A DNA stretch of 64,000 bases from Dermanyssus gallinae (Eukaryota > Arthropoda > Arachnida > Mesostigmata > Dermanyssidae). Positions 10,926 to 21,340 of the stretch are shown here, piece after piece. Made by a program: the position numbers and the translations under genes. Within the stretch, counting starts at the first letter, position 1. Each line of letters opens with the position of its first letter. Location of the stretch: NCBI GenBank assembly GCA_003439945.1, contig QVRM01005491.1, positions 269,001 through 333,000 of the forward strand, given 5' to 3'. The notes below the pieces were generated by a model, which worked only from the letters and a program-made list of their open reading frames with translations, had not been told where the DNA came from and did no database searches.

Positions 10926-11147
10926 CTACTCTAGCCACTCCGAAAGCTCGATCGACGACAGACGGGCCACTTCGTGGAATGATCGCTTGTCTCCGCCGAT
11001 GAAGTAGTCCGCTATGTCCGTGTTCCTGTATACTGCCTCATAGGCCTCAACACCGCGCGTTGATCTAAAAACTACCCCACATTCTACCTCCGCCCCCTTG
11101 CACAGCCGTGTCATGGTGCTGCGGTCGATGTCGTCCCGGACGTTCAC
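10926..11147 (-). CDS. Unidentified coding-like ORF, possible terminal exon
   Basis: The minus strand is open from a TGA near 11186 to a TAG at 10926-10928. Over the last 75 codons the composition is strikingly protein-like: G/C-biased third positions and a mixed hydrophilic sequence including DDIDRSTMTRLCKGAEVEC, EAYEAVYRNTDIADYF and SIELSEWLE at the C-terminus. A possible acceptor (CATTAG/GTCTC) lies just upstream, which would make this a last exon. An ATG occurs internally. I do not recognise the family. A host exon and an unfamiliar transposon protein are both possible. Confidence 0.35.
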   Translation of the reverse strand: MNVRDDIDRSTMTRLCKGAEVECGVVFRSTRGVEAYEAVYRNTDIADYFIGGDKRSFHEVARLSSIELSEWLE

Positions 11148-11358
11148 GAGACCTAATGACGAATGCCATATGCGAGAACTGGAACAAGTTCAAATGACGA
11201 GCGATTGGAACTGAACCTGTACCTTGAGATGTTTCTTCTCTTCGCCTGTCATCAGTGATCCGTTTTGGCAGTTACAAATCGACAGAAACAACTAAACCTC
11301 TCCACTGAGATGTCTAGTTGTTTTTGACCTATATCACCTTTCGGCATTGTGATGCGAA

Positions 11359-11404
11359 ACTTAATGAGCGATGTAATTACATTACATTACATCGCTCATT
11401 AAGT
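11359..11404. repeat. Perfect 19-bp hairpin (8-nt loop)
   Basis: The arm ACTTAATGAGCGATGTAAT at 11359-11377 is perfectly complementary to 11386-11404. The right arm coincides with the beginning of the dispersed repeat that follows, so the left arm looks like an inverted copy of that repeat's terminus. Confidence 0.95.
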
Positions 11405-11850
11405 CTCGAGAACGGCATTTGGTTTCGTTATTTATGAACAGATATAGAATATATTGTGCATTTATATTCGGAAAATTTCGCCGGCCCAATACGCAAATAG
11501 CTGGCGCCGTTTACCGGTCTCATGACGATATTTGGTGCACATGAGGCCGCAAATTCAACAGAGTTATGGAACCCAGTTCAATGGCACAGTATGTGATGAA
11601 ACTCTGAATAAACAAGTGGGTGAGAACGTGGCGCTGTTCCAAGAGCGGTTTCGTCCATGCATTGTCCAAGCTTGCCGGTGTCCTGTAAATCGCTTCTGGC
11701 ACTTCTATCATCCTCTGCTAAAACTCCTTGTGGAACTCTCGCAGTAAAGCCGTAAGCGGAAGTTAAAACCTTTTAAGTTTACCAGGCACTTGATGAAGGG
11801 CGTCGTCATCTTCGGTAGTCTATAAGGTATGTTTCGGGCGTTTGTAGGAG
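11378..11850. repeat. Dispersed repeat (copy 1), possibly DNA-transposon-derived
   Basis: About 470 bp align, in the same orientation, with 42635-43075. Shared landmarks include TCTCGA.AACGG, an AGAATATATTGT/AGAACATATTGT box, GATGATATTTGGT/GACGATATTTGGT and CCATGCATTGT. Minus-strand frames are weakly reminiscent of the C-terminal end of DDE transposases but are broken. I cannot name the family. Confidence 0.7.
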
Positions 11851-11990
11851 GCCCAAAGTTTAACGGAACGTTCTCTACACCACGTCGAGATCGTTGAGCT
11901 GCTGAACAGATAAGTATTTAAATTAGTGCAATACTATATACCACTGATTATCGGCACTAGTCGGTGGTAACCAGAATCAACTAGAAATTT

Positions 11991-11999
<9 letters not shown>

Positions 12000-12023
<24 letters not shown>

Positions 12024-12028
12024 TATAT
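12000..12028. repeat. (TA)n microsatellite
   Basis: Short TA run immediately upstream of the LINE at 12.15 kb. Confidence 0.9.
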
Positions 12029-12152
12029 TATATTCTGCTCTCGTACTTAGTTTGGTGCCACTGTCACTCATTATTTCACGACAAATCGCAGTCAGTCAGA
12101 ATAGCTAAGTTCACGATAAACCGACTCGATTGCTCTTACGTACGATTTCTCT

Positions 12153-13727
12153 GTGATTTCTCTGTGTTCCCTCCGTCAATTACGCCCCGTTCCGCTAATT
12201 AGGAATCGTTACCATTGGCAACCTAGGCACATGCCAAACAGAATGGAGTGTGAGGGTGACTCAGAATCACAACATAAACAAGAGGAGCAAACACATGTTT
12301 CGACCAGTCATAGCCAACATATGACTTCAGCGAACATATGTGGACAGAAACGTCAACTGTCACCGGACCTAGAGCCGCGTGCCAAAGACATTCGACTATA
12401 CGGCCCCAAAACTAAAGTTTGCGCAAGATGTGCAGTAATTGTTGAAGGCGGTCTTTTTTTGTGCTGCTCAAGATGCAGCAGGGTGTTTCACGCTGAATGC
12501 AGGGCCAGTGACGAAACGGACCCAACCGTTAACGCGCCAACCCAGTGGCTATGCCGAGTGTGCGATGTGGAGTGCGCGGATTGGTCGATCGAACGTTTTA
12601 TGAACTGTTTGGATACATGTTCCTTCAGCAACGAAGTAATGGGATGTGTTTCATTTTTGTTCCATCGTTTGCGGGTTCTAGAACTATAATTAGCGGAGGT
12701 AAAGAAAGCACGGACGTTGGTGCCTATGCCCGCACCGGATGCAGAACTGTCTGGCGCCGGTCAGAGCTCCACCCAAGCTCTCACTCGACGGTCGAAGAAG
12801 ACAGTGTTGGTAATAGGAGACCGCATAGTTGAGTCTTTGAGACCAGCATTGAGGGATCTATTTTCCAAAAATACACCGATAGCGGTATGCTCAACGCCGA
12901 GGATGGATGTGCAGTGTATTATCGAGGAGGCAGAGAAACAAATCAATCTCACTTGTGGACCAGTAGCAGTATTCCTTCACGCTGGATACCATGAGTGTAT
13001 GGAGTTTGAGAAGGAATCGTACGTATCAGCTGTAGAAGCCTTCGGTGCAAGATTGAAGCGTAGTCACCCCGAATCTGGACTTCATGTGCTGTCTGTGCCT
13101 CTATTTTCTGCGGACTGCAAAGCAGCCAACGACGACCTTGCTCGAAAGGCGTCTATGGACGAAGCCACCTTCTCAGCGTTCCCGCTGACACTCGCCCAGC
13201 GCAAAGTTGTCTTAAGCGGCCGATATAGCTACAAAGGCGAAATCGCTGGAAAGATCGCTGCTATTGTAGCAAGAAGAATTAAATATTTTTTAGGAGTGAA
13301 GATTTTAAAAACTGGAACAAAGGTGAGCAGAGCGCTGGCAGAGGCAACAGTCGTGCAGCCGGCAAATCCCCATGGACCTTCGAATCGGCGTCACTTGAGC
13401 AGCCAGACCTCGCATGCTCGGAAAAGCTCAACGCACCCAGAGCTTGGTCTACACGACCGTGTAGACCACCGCCCCGAAGAGGACACCGCCATGCTCCGAA
13501 ACCACCCAACAACAGGCCAGCGAAACGCGAGGAGAACGCGATCTACCGTGCCCCACCTCCACCCTCCCTCAAGGCGTTTCTTACACAAGCCCTCGAAGCA
13601 TTACAGGCCAAGGACCCCGCGCCCCACAACGCTGCATTTCAGCGCAATGGCCGCGGTCATGCACGAAACAGAGGTCGGCCCAAACCGGATCACTAAGAAT
13701 TGCTCTATGGAACTGCGAGGGTGCTGA
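12153..13727 (+). pseudogene. CR1/L2-like LINE ORF1: PHD finger plus degenerate esterase
   Basis: One reading frame runs from 12153 to 13727, interrupted by a single TAA at 12687-12689. The N-terminal part has a PHD-type zinc finger (CARC ... CCSRCSRVFHAEC ... WLCRVC, about 12420-12560). The second part (12717-13300) resembles the SGNH-hydrolase/esterase domain known from ORF1 of CR1-group LINEs. However, block I reads VLVIGDRIVESL, with Arg where the nucleophilic Ser of GDS should be. The last 130 codons are basic and low-complexity. These proteins are RNA/DNA-binding partners of the ORF2 machinery. The interruption and the lost Ser make the product non-functional as an esterase. Confidence 0.8.
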
Positions 13728-16210
13728 CACTCTATCACTCCTCTCACCGACAGCTCTTGAGGACGTAGATATTTTAGTGCTGACAGAGACGTGGGCCACT
13801 AAAGCGTTTTCTCTGCCTCGCCTCTATCCCGTTCACTCCCTGGCCCAGAAAGAAGCAGGCGCCGGCCGACCCAGCGGTGGAGTGTCAATCTTCTGCAATC
13901 ATCGAGTTGGGGATCTCCATGTTGCACTCGCCGAAGATAACGTCATTGCTCTGTATAACCAGAGTATAAGCATCGTGGCGGCATATGTTCGTCCTTCCGA
14001 AAAGGAGTCGACTTTGACTATGGTGGAGAAGCGTCTTAGCGGCTTACGCGGAGTGCCTGCCGCAGTTCCGCTCGTAGTCTGTGGAGACTTTAACGCTCGC
14101 TCAGATCCGCCCACCTCGAGCCGCACGATAGCCCTTAGAGAAACGCTATCGGACTTCGGATGCTGGATCATCAGTCCCCCCACTGTCCCCACTTTTATAA
14201 ATCACAATGGAAGCTCTGTAATTGAGGTGTTTGCAACAAACGTGAAGGCCAACAAGGTGAAATTCGTCGAGACTAATCACTCGCTAAGAGAGGGTGCCCA
14301 TATCAGGTCGCACATTCCAGTTGCAATAGACCTTCAACTACATTCTCTGGTGTCGTTTACCAAGAGGGAAAAGCCGTTGCCACGCAGCCTAAGTAGGGAT
14401 CCTCTCCACCGGCGCGTTCATGAAGTTCTACCCGTACCAGTATCTCTTGATGTTGAGACGTACGCTCAACAGCTCGTAGATATTATAAAGTCTTCAGTCA
14501 CCCCAGTGCATTGCCGACCGAACTCACGTCCGTGGTACGATCGACTCTGTGTCCTGGCAAAAAGAGCTCAAAATGCAGCAACGCACCTGGCGAGTGCTTA
14601 CCCCTTTATGACATTGCTGGCTGCCTATCTCAAGACCATATGTAGAAAAACTTGCGTCACTCAACGATTAAAGTACCTCGAGAAATCTGAGACTTCTCTC
14701 CTCCGAGAGGCAGAGCACCTACCTCATAAGTGGCTCACTCGTAGTGGCCTCACCCCCTGCCCGCTTAACTCCTCACAAGTAATCAATCACTTCGCAGGAA
14801 TGTTTAGGGCCAGCGACTCTATACCCAGAAAACCCTGGTTGATCGACGCGGCCTGGGATGAGGTCACTCTCAGCGAAAGACAGCGTCTAGAGACCGCCTT
14901 TACGGTGGAAGACGTGATTCTCGCTCTCCAGGGTTTAAAGAACAACAAAGCAACGGGCCCTGATCAAATGAAGAACGAGCATCTAAAGAACGCATCTATT
15001 TTGGCTCCATGCTGGACGGCACTGTTTAACGAATGCCTCCGTGCTGGCATTATCCCGTCCCAATGGCTCGATGCTACACTGCTCGTCATCCCTAAAGGTA
15101 AAGGTGACCCAAGCCAGCTGACCTCCTGGCGCGGTATAGCGAAAAAGAGCACATGTTACAAGTTGCTCTCGTCGCTGCTCACCAGAAGACTAAATCGGTT
15201 TCTAGAGATGACTGATGCTATTCCTACTGAACAGCACGGTTTCCGACAGAATCGTTTTACGATTACGGCATGCGCCAATCTGCTGCGGGCTATCAGGGAG
15301 ACTCAAGCAAGATTTCAACCCCTGTACGCCGTATTCGTCGATTTTAAAGCCGCCTTCGACTAGGCGCCCAGAGACAATATTCTGCGAATTCTGGCCGAAG
15401 TTGGCGTCCCTCCTGCCCTTCTCAACCTGTTGATGGCCATCCTGCAAGGCAGCAAAATCAGAATAGATGACGGTGTGTCCAAATTGCCCCCTTTTCTCCA
15501 GACTACGGGCGTGGCGCAGGGCGACGACTTGAGTCCGTTACTTTTCTCAGTTCTTATAAAGGACCTACCCGCGAAAATTCGGGGTCTGAGAAATCTGGTA
15601 GAGGTGATTTTGTACGCAGATGATCTCGTCATCTATGGGAAGAGTCGCTTTCAGGTTCAACAGGCCCTAGCCAGACTTCACGCGGCCACATCTGAGCTTA
15701 GACTACTTGTAAATCTGACGAAGACAGTGGCCATGAAGTTTAGAAGAGGCGGGCGTTTAGCTGCTAACGATGCACTTTTGTTTTGCATGCAGTTTTGACC
15801 TTCCCTACGTTAGTAAGTTTCCCTACTTGGGACTGCTTCTAACGTCGAACGGCCGATGTTTCCTGCAGCATATCAGAAAAGATGCAGAAAGGCGCTAGTA
15901 GCAATTACTACAATTAGAAAGCCGCAGCTGCTGTCCATCCCAACGGCACTGAGACTGTTCGATCTAAAGATTGCTCCAATGGCCGCCTACGGCATCGAAA
16001 TAATAGGGAACGATCTCACCCCAGCCAGCCTTGAGCATCTAAATAGTCTGAAGGCAGCTTACCTCAAGCGAGTCCTGGGCCTCCATCGTTCAGCCCGAAA
16101 TCGGCTTGTCTATCTCCTCACGGACACCCCCCTATTCGCCGAGGAGCTAAGACGACGTTTCGACTTGCCCTCATCTTCTAACTACGTCAACGTCCTCAAA
16201 ACGTGGGAGT
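13693..16210 (+). pseudogene. CR1/L2-like LINE ORF2: AP endonuclease and reverse transcriptase
   Basis: The AP-endonuclease domain opens with LRIALWNCEGAD at 13693, followed by VLTETW (catalytic Glu) and CGDFNAR. It ends in IRSHIPVAIDL, where the usual SDH has lost Asp. The RT follows (NNKATGPDQMKNEHL; AVFVDFKAAFD; VAQGDDLSPLLFSV; LYADDLVIY). One in-frame TAG at 15361-15363 interrupts motif A, and a frameshift near 15790 moves the C-terminal region (FPYLGLLLTSNG ... YLKRVLGLHRSARNRLVYLL) to another frame. Similarity stops near 16210, so the 3' end is missing, which is unusual for a LINE. ORF2 supplies nicking and target-primed reverse transcription in intact relatives. Few lesions imply a fairly recent copy. 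Confidence 0.88.
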
Positions 16211-16339
16211 GCAAGTTTATGTATACATATGCATATATTTTAACTGTACTTTTTCTACACAACATGTGTAATAATAAATATGACTCTATATATATATATA
16301 TATTAAATTATGCTTATTTCACTCAAATTAAGTATAATA

Positions 16340-17075
16340 TGCAGTTCAAAATGTTTCTTTATGAAGCTCTATCTTCTTCAAGCTTCCGACGAGAGAAGTA
16401 GTGCAACGATTTTTGGTCCAGCGCTGTGCATTCCATTTCATGGTACTTGGCACACCTTTGCAGGCAGAACCAGCAGGTGCACAACTCGTACTCCTCGTGA
16501 AAGGCTGCATTTGAACATACCAGGTGGTGGTAACCATGCTCTATATACCTGGTGTATACGTGACGACTGTCACATGCAGGACCACACCAAAGATGCAAGG
16601 CATTGAAAAAGTCCAAACCACCGACTTCCCGTCTAGCCCGTTCGACTTGAGCTTTCCACTCCGAAATAAAACATCCGTAAGGTACTGTACGCGGCATCTT
16701 CAGCCTTAGTCGGATTGTTCCAGCAGCCGGTGCACAGCCTGACATGAGATACATAACGCGGCTCCTTGCTCGGATAGGCAAGCAAAGCACTCGCTTCATA
16801 TATATTGAAAAACATCTTTCAAGCAGATTAAAATTCGCCAGCGTGAGGTGGCTCCACACCCTGTCAAGACTGAAGCCCCGGAACAATCTTAAGCATGAAG
16901 ACCCTCACTGCTGAGAAAACGGACAGTCTCAGGACATTGTCTAATTCCCCGTAAAGAGAGACAAGTGCCTTCCGTACTGTTTCGTTTATATGCGCTGTGA
17001 ACGTTATTCCTGTATAATGAACTCGAAGACCAATATACTGGAAAGAGTTAACAACCTCCAATTTAACGTTTCTGG
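16340..17075 (-). pseudogene. CR1/L2-like LINE tail, inverted relative
   Basis: Minus-strand frames give the RT C-terminal region (VNSFQYIGLRVHYTGITF ... NLLERCFSIYMKRVLCLP) and continue into a C-terminal Cys/His cluster (ELCTCWFCLQRCAKYHEMEC). It is related to the C-terminus of the element at 13.7-16.2 kb, where FLKRV/YLKRV and R..YL motifs align, and to 25.54-26.35 kb. It supplies the segment the first element has lost. The catalytic core is absent. Confidence 0.75.
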
Positions 17076-17280
17076 CAGCCAATGTTGTATATATATATAT
17101 ATATATATACATTAATATTTATATATAGACACCCCTGGAAATGCAGAAGCCAAAATCCTTTGCCCTGGAAATCAATAGTCTGTTCCAGAGATCGGAGGAT
17201 TGTGCCTTACAATGGAGAGAACCTTTTGAAACATAATCGATTAAATTCGATTTTAAAAAAATAGCTACTTTCTGTTCTGC

Positions 17281-17282
<2 letters not shown>

Positions 17283-17355
<73 letters not shown>
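17283..17355. repeat. (TA)n microsatellite
   Basis: About 72 bp of TA. Shorter runs lie at 17087-17110 and 17411-17430. Confidence 0.97.
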
Positions 17356-17358
<3 letters not shown>

Positions 17359-17439
17359 CATTATGTATATGTTACACATATCACAAAGGATTAGTTGAGC
17401 CTATATATGTATATATATATATATATATATGTTATTGCT

Positions 17440-18330
17440 GTATGGTGTACCGAATGATGGCTCCGCGCCATTCGGTAAGCAATCCTAGAGTTGAGATTGC
17501 GTTGCCCCGCTGAACGTCATTGAAATGTCTCTGGCATGAGACTTGTGCGGCTCTCTTCATCCCCGTAGTTATATTCGGACGTTTACCCAACTTTAAAGTA
17601 GTCTCTCAGTCAAGGGGCCCGGCGGTCCCAAAATGTCGAAGGCCGCCGGGCTGAAGTTAGCCGTTTTCTGCTAGGGTCACGCCGTGACCAGCTTTAAGTG
17701 AAACGGTATCGCGGCTGACATTCCAAACAAGGATACCAGCAATCTGGCTCCGCTACAAGGGGTCGCGGGTTATCCCGTTGAAACGCTGACCGTTATTCCT
17801 GGGTAGCCCAGTGGGTTCCAACGATTTCTGAGTAGCTTGCCGTCCGCAGGACCTTTGCTATTGTTTCGTTGGGAGCTGCGTGGCGTGGCCGACGACCTTC
17901 ACGGAAGGCGCTTGATAAGCTCTCTTTTTCTCTTCCCACTGGAGCTCTAATTCCCACCGGCTTCCCATATCGGTACATCATACGGATGAACTAGAGGCGT
18001 ACCAAGTCTGAGGCCAGCACATATTCTTGTAGCGGCACCACCCATTAAGGTTTCTATCGCTTGCATGTTTTGAAGAGGTGGCCTTAAGCCGAGCCCTAGT
18101 AGAGTCAAGCTGGTCGTGCTTTGATCTCGCATGGAAGCGAAATCGACCTGATCGGTTGGTCAAGTAGTTCGCGGATCCTGCTGAAAATACTTGATGTGTT
18201 ACGGCAACTACCGCAGGGAGTGAGTGCTAATATTGCCAGGCCTGGTGAGCCAAGACCCATATACTCGGCTAATGGCAAAAAACTTGTCGTTTAGCTGTAT
18301 GGGCCAGTTCAATGTTAATTAAACAGGTTG
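17440..18330 (-). pseudogene. REL-type LINE C-terminus, decayed (element E1)
   Basis: Broken minus-strand frames align by eye to the C-terminal region of non-LTR elements with a restriction-like endonuclease. They read LDSTRARLKATSSKHASD, then ATRICAGLRLGTPLVHPYD, YRYGKPVG (remnant of the CCHC knuckle), RHAAPNETIAKVLRTASY, and a final VQRGNA-like tail. It belongs to a different subfamily from the elements at 26-31 kb. Stops and frameshifts are numerous. Unlike the other REL copies, its 3' end abuts a (TA)n run. An AAT-rich tract lies some 170 bp beyond its 5' side, at about 18.5 kb. Confidence 0.65.
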
Positions 18331-18497
18331 GTTATCGTATCCGCAGCAAGGTTATTGAAGCACCGTCCGTTTTGTCAGTAAGGTCGATACCTCTCAGAAT
18401 AAGTATACAGAGCTTACTTAGCTCAGCCAGCTGAGTAAGAGCGGGTAAAGGCCACTATAGAATCCTATGAATAGGTGGCGCCTTGATATATAAATAA

Positions 18498-18530
18498 CTA
18501 ATAATAATAATAATATATAATAATATAACA
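18498..18530. repeat. (AAT)n-rich tract
   Basis: Short, imperfect AAT/TAA repeat. Confidence 0.85.
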
Positions 18531-19693
18531 TTACGTGTTAATTGATTGATCGGTTACTCACTGATTCCAGCCAGGCTTGATAAAGTCGATCGACGTCGCC
18601 ACGTGCTTGTTAGCCAATCAACACATTAGTGGTGTGCCGACGACGGGGACGATGACGACGACAACCCACGTCGTCACCTATTCAAGCGGAAATCTATGAA
18701 GAAATTGGCGCTGAAGAAATCATGCTGTGCCTAGTGACAATAGGAGTCGCAGGCTGGTTTGGCTCGCAGACGACGACGACGAAGGCGGCAAGACGGTTAG
18801 ACACCCCCGGCAAATCCCGATTTGCCACCAACTCTCTCACAACCGCCGCTCTCTCTCTCTCTCTCTCTCTACGCAGACAGAGCACAGAGAGTCAGGATAC
18901 CGGAGGAGACGGGAAGAAGAATCACCGATGAAGAGACATCGAACCTCGTCATGTTCTCTCGCGTTGTGTCTGTCGCTCGACGCGCAGAGACAAGCGAATA
19001 AGGTGGAGGGTGAAGCAGTCGTAGCAGGGGGAGAAGGCGGAGCCTGAGGAGGAGGAGGAGGAGAAGAAGAAAGTACAGCCGCGCTGTAACTCGAGGTGCA
19101 GCGCACGGCAGCGCTGGCTGCAGGCCGCGAAAGCGGCACAGCTCTGAGTCAGCGCGGGATTGTGCGTGCAACTTGCTTCTTATTAGACATGCACATTAGT
19201 CGCCGGTGATTAGGTATTCATCGCAGGGTCGAGGTTCGCCCGGCCACCCGGCCACCCAACCACGCTGCCCAACCTTTCACCTCTTCCTTCTCGTTTTGTC
19301 TGCACAGTCATACTTGATCACATCTATTGGGGGAGATGCACAAAGTGAGAGAGAGAGAGAGAGAGAAAGGAAACTTCACTCACTTGGTTAGTACTCCCAA
19401 GACAAAGTTCAAAGTCATTAAGCAAGCCGTGTAATTGTCAGTTAATTGGCCGACCCGCGGGGCTCGGATATCTCGACGTTGCGATGAGGTTGCATGTTCG
19501 CACGGCCGCACTTGTCTATATGTGTGCATATATGCATATGGCTCTAAACAGGCGTGCATACGTATATACACTCATAAGTTTGTATATATATATATATCGT
19601 TTTATTTAAAATATCTTATGCGTATTACAACAGACTGAAATGCCCGTGTACGCATTGCACTGGAACATTCAATACGCATGATTTTATTTTATT

Positions 19694-19741
<48 letters not shown>

Positions 19742-20357
19742 CGGCCATATGGCGTCGCTGGTGAGTGTCTGTGTTTGAGGTGCGTTCTCACGTCCAAACA
19801 AGCTAAGACTAACCGCTTTGTCAATTGACCACGTTGGTGTTGCTTCTGTAGCTTTTGTGTTGCTGTTAATATTAAGATCGCTTACCGATTGTTGTAGACT
19901 AAGATTGAAGATCTATGATCTCAGTTGAAAGTAAGCACGTTCACTTAGAGACAATAATAATAAATAAACATATTATATATTTCATATACTATATATGTAT
20001 ATATCACCCTTTTATATCACTAAACTTCTTCATTAAACAATTGCTTCATAGACGGACATGTGAAGCTACATGGTTTATCATCGATTCTTATCGAGCATCG
20101 CTCAAAGACAAATCCGTCAACGACAATAAGGATCAAATGGGCGACACCCCCAGGAAATGACAACTATGACCAGCGCACTGCACCGGAACAAGCCGTAGCA
20201 GCGTGTGACAAGTACAAACCGTTCAGCAACTTTGGGAGACAATTGTGCTGCGTGCGTTAGTCGTGTCAATGCTAATGAGTCTTCTTCTACGTTTACTCTG
20301 CCACTGCGACTTCTACAACTTGTCCTGCCGCTGTTGCAACTTCGAGTACTTCTATTA
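18531..20357. other. No gene recognised; (CT)n, (GA)n, (TA)n tracts
   Basis: Includes a CpG-richer block at about 18.58-19.3 kb with a (CT)n run at 18850-18870, a (GA)n run near 19345-19370 and a (TA)n run at 19697-19738. Open frames in the block are low-complexity on both strands. It could include promoter-like sequence, but nothing decisive is visible. Confidence 0.45.
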
Positions 20358-20564
20358 AATCGTTTCGAGGCTGACTCTCAGCTAAGATTTAACGTCCATG
20401 GGCTTGCTTTTCGCATTGCTCTTCATAGACGGACCCCCATAAATACAAATGTTGGGGTATACAAAAATAATAACCCCCGAAACGATGGGGCTCGAACCCG
20501 CGCACCTATGTGCCTCCTCCGGTTGCGAGGCGCAGACTTAAGCCACTACGCCGCCGGTTCGGCC
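20358..20564 (-). mobile_element. tRNA-derived SINE (family A), array copy 1
   Basis: A minus-strand copy with box B (GGGTTCGAGCCCC) and a 3' hairpin slightly diverged (CTGAGAGTCAGCC). It carries an insertion of about 25 bp between the tRNA-like head and the body, and is the most diverged member of the four-SINE array. Confidence 0.85.
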
Positions 20565-20591
20565 TCTACTATTTTTACTACTACTACTACT

Positions 20592-20772
20592 AAAGTAAAG
20601 TTTTCGGGCTGACCCTCAGCCAAGATTTAACGTACACGGAACTGTTTTTCACATTGCTTCATAGACGGACCCCCATAAATACAAATGTGCAACGGTGGGG
20701 TTCGAACCCGCGCACCTATGTGTCTCCTCCGCTTGCGAGGCGCAGACTTAAGCCACCACGCCACCGGGCTCG

Positions 20773-20773
<1 letters not shown>
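20592..20773 (-). mobile_element. tRNA-derived SINE (family A), array copy 2
   Basis: A full-length minus-strand copy. The 3' end runs into a (TAG)n tail on the element strand, which separates it from copy 1. Confidence 0.93.
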
Positions 20774-20803
<30 letters not shown>

Positions 20804-20988
20804 TGTAAAGTAAAGTTTTCGGGCTGACCCTCAGCCAAGATTTAACGTCTACGGAACTGTTTTTTACATTGCTTCATAGACGAACCCCCATAAATACAAA
20901 TGTGCAACGGTGGGGCTCGAACCCGCGCACCTATGTGTCTCTTCCGGTTGCGAGGCGCAGATTTAAGCCACCACGCCACCGAGCTCGA
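20804..20988 (-). mobile_element. tRNA-derived SINE (family A), array copy 3
   Basis: A full-length minus-strand copy that follows a (TAC)n linker of about 30 bp after copy 2. It is nearly identical in sequence to copies 2 and 4. Confidence 0.93.
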
Positions 20989-21002
20989 CTCTACAATTAC
21001 TA

Positions 21003-21178
21003 TAAAGTTTTCGGGCTGACCCTCAGCCAAGATTTAACGTCCACGGAACTGTTTTTCACATTGCTTCATAGACGGACCCCCATAAATACAAATGTGCAGC
21101 GGTGGGGTTCGAACCCGCGCACCTATGTGTCTTCCGGTTGCGAGGCGCAGACTTAAGCCACCACGCCACCGAGCTCGA
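21003..21178 (-). mobile_element. tRNA-derived SINE (family A), array copy 4, with target-site duplication
   Basis: A full-length minus-strand copy flanked by a direct repeat CTCTACAATTACTA at 20989-21002 and 21179-21192. This shows it was inserted next to copy 3 rather than produced with it by tandem duplication. A (TAC)n tract follows. Confidence 0.93.
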
Positions 21179-21185
21179 CTCTACA

Positions 21186-21340
21186 ATTACTACTACTACT
21201 ACTACTACTACTACTACAACTACTGCTATGACTTTAAGTACTGTCATTACAACAACAACAACAACAGCAACAACAACAATAGCTTCTTCAACAACTTCAA
21301 CAGTTACAACGACATCTTCTACAACTGGCCGACTTAGCCG
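21186..21340. repeat. (TAC)n and (AAC)n triplet repeats
   Basis: About 30 bp of TAC followed by degenerate CAA/AAC/TTC triplets. They account for the Thr- and Tyr-rich open frames here. Confidence 0.9.

Noticed and set aside
18415..18465. tRNA gene (TTAGCTCAGCCAGCTGAG)
   Set aside because: Only a box-A-like stretch; no box B at the right spacing.
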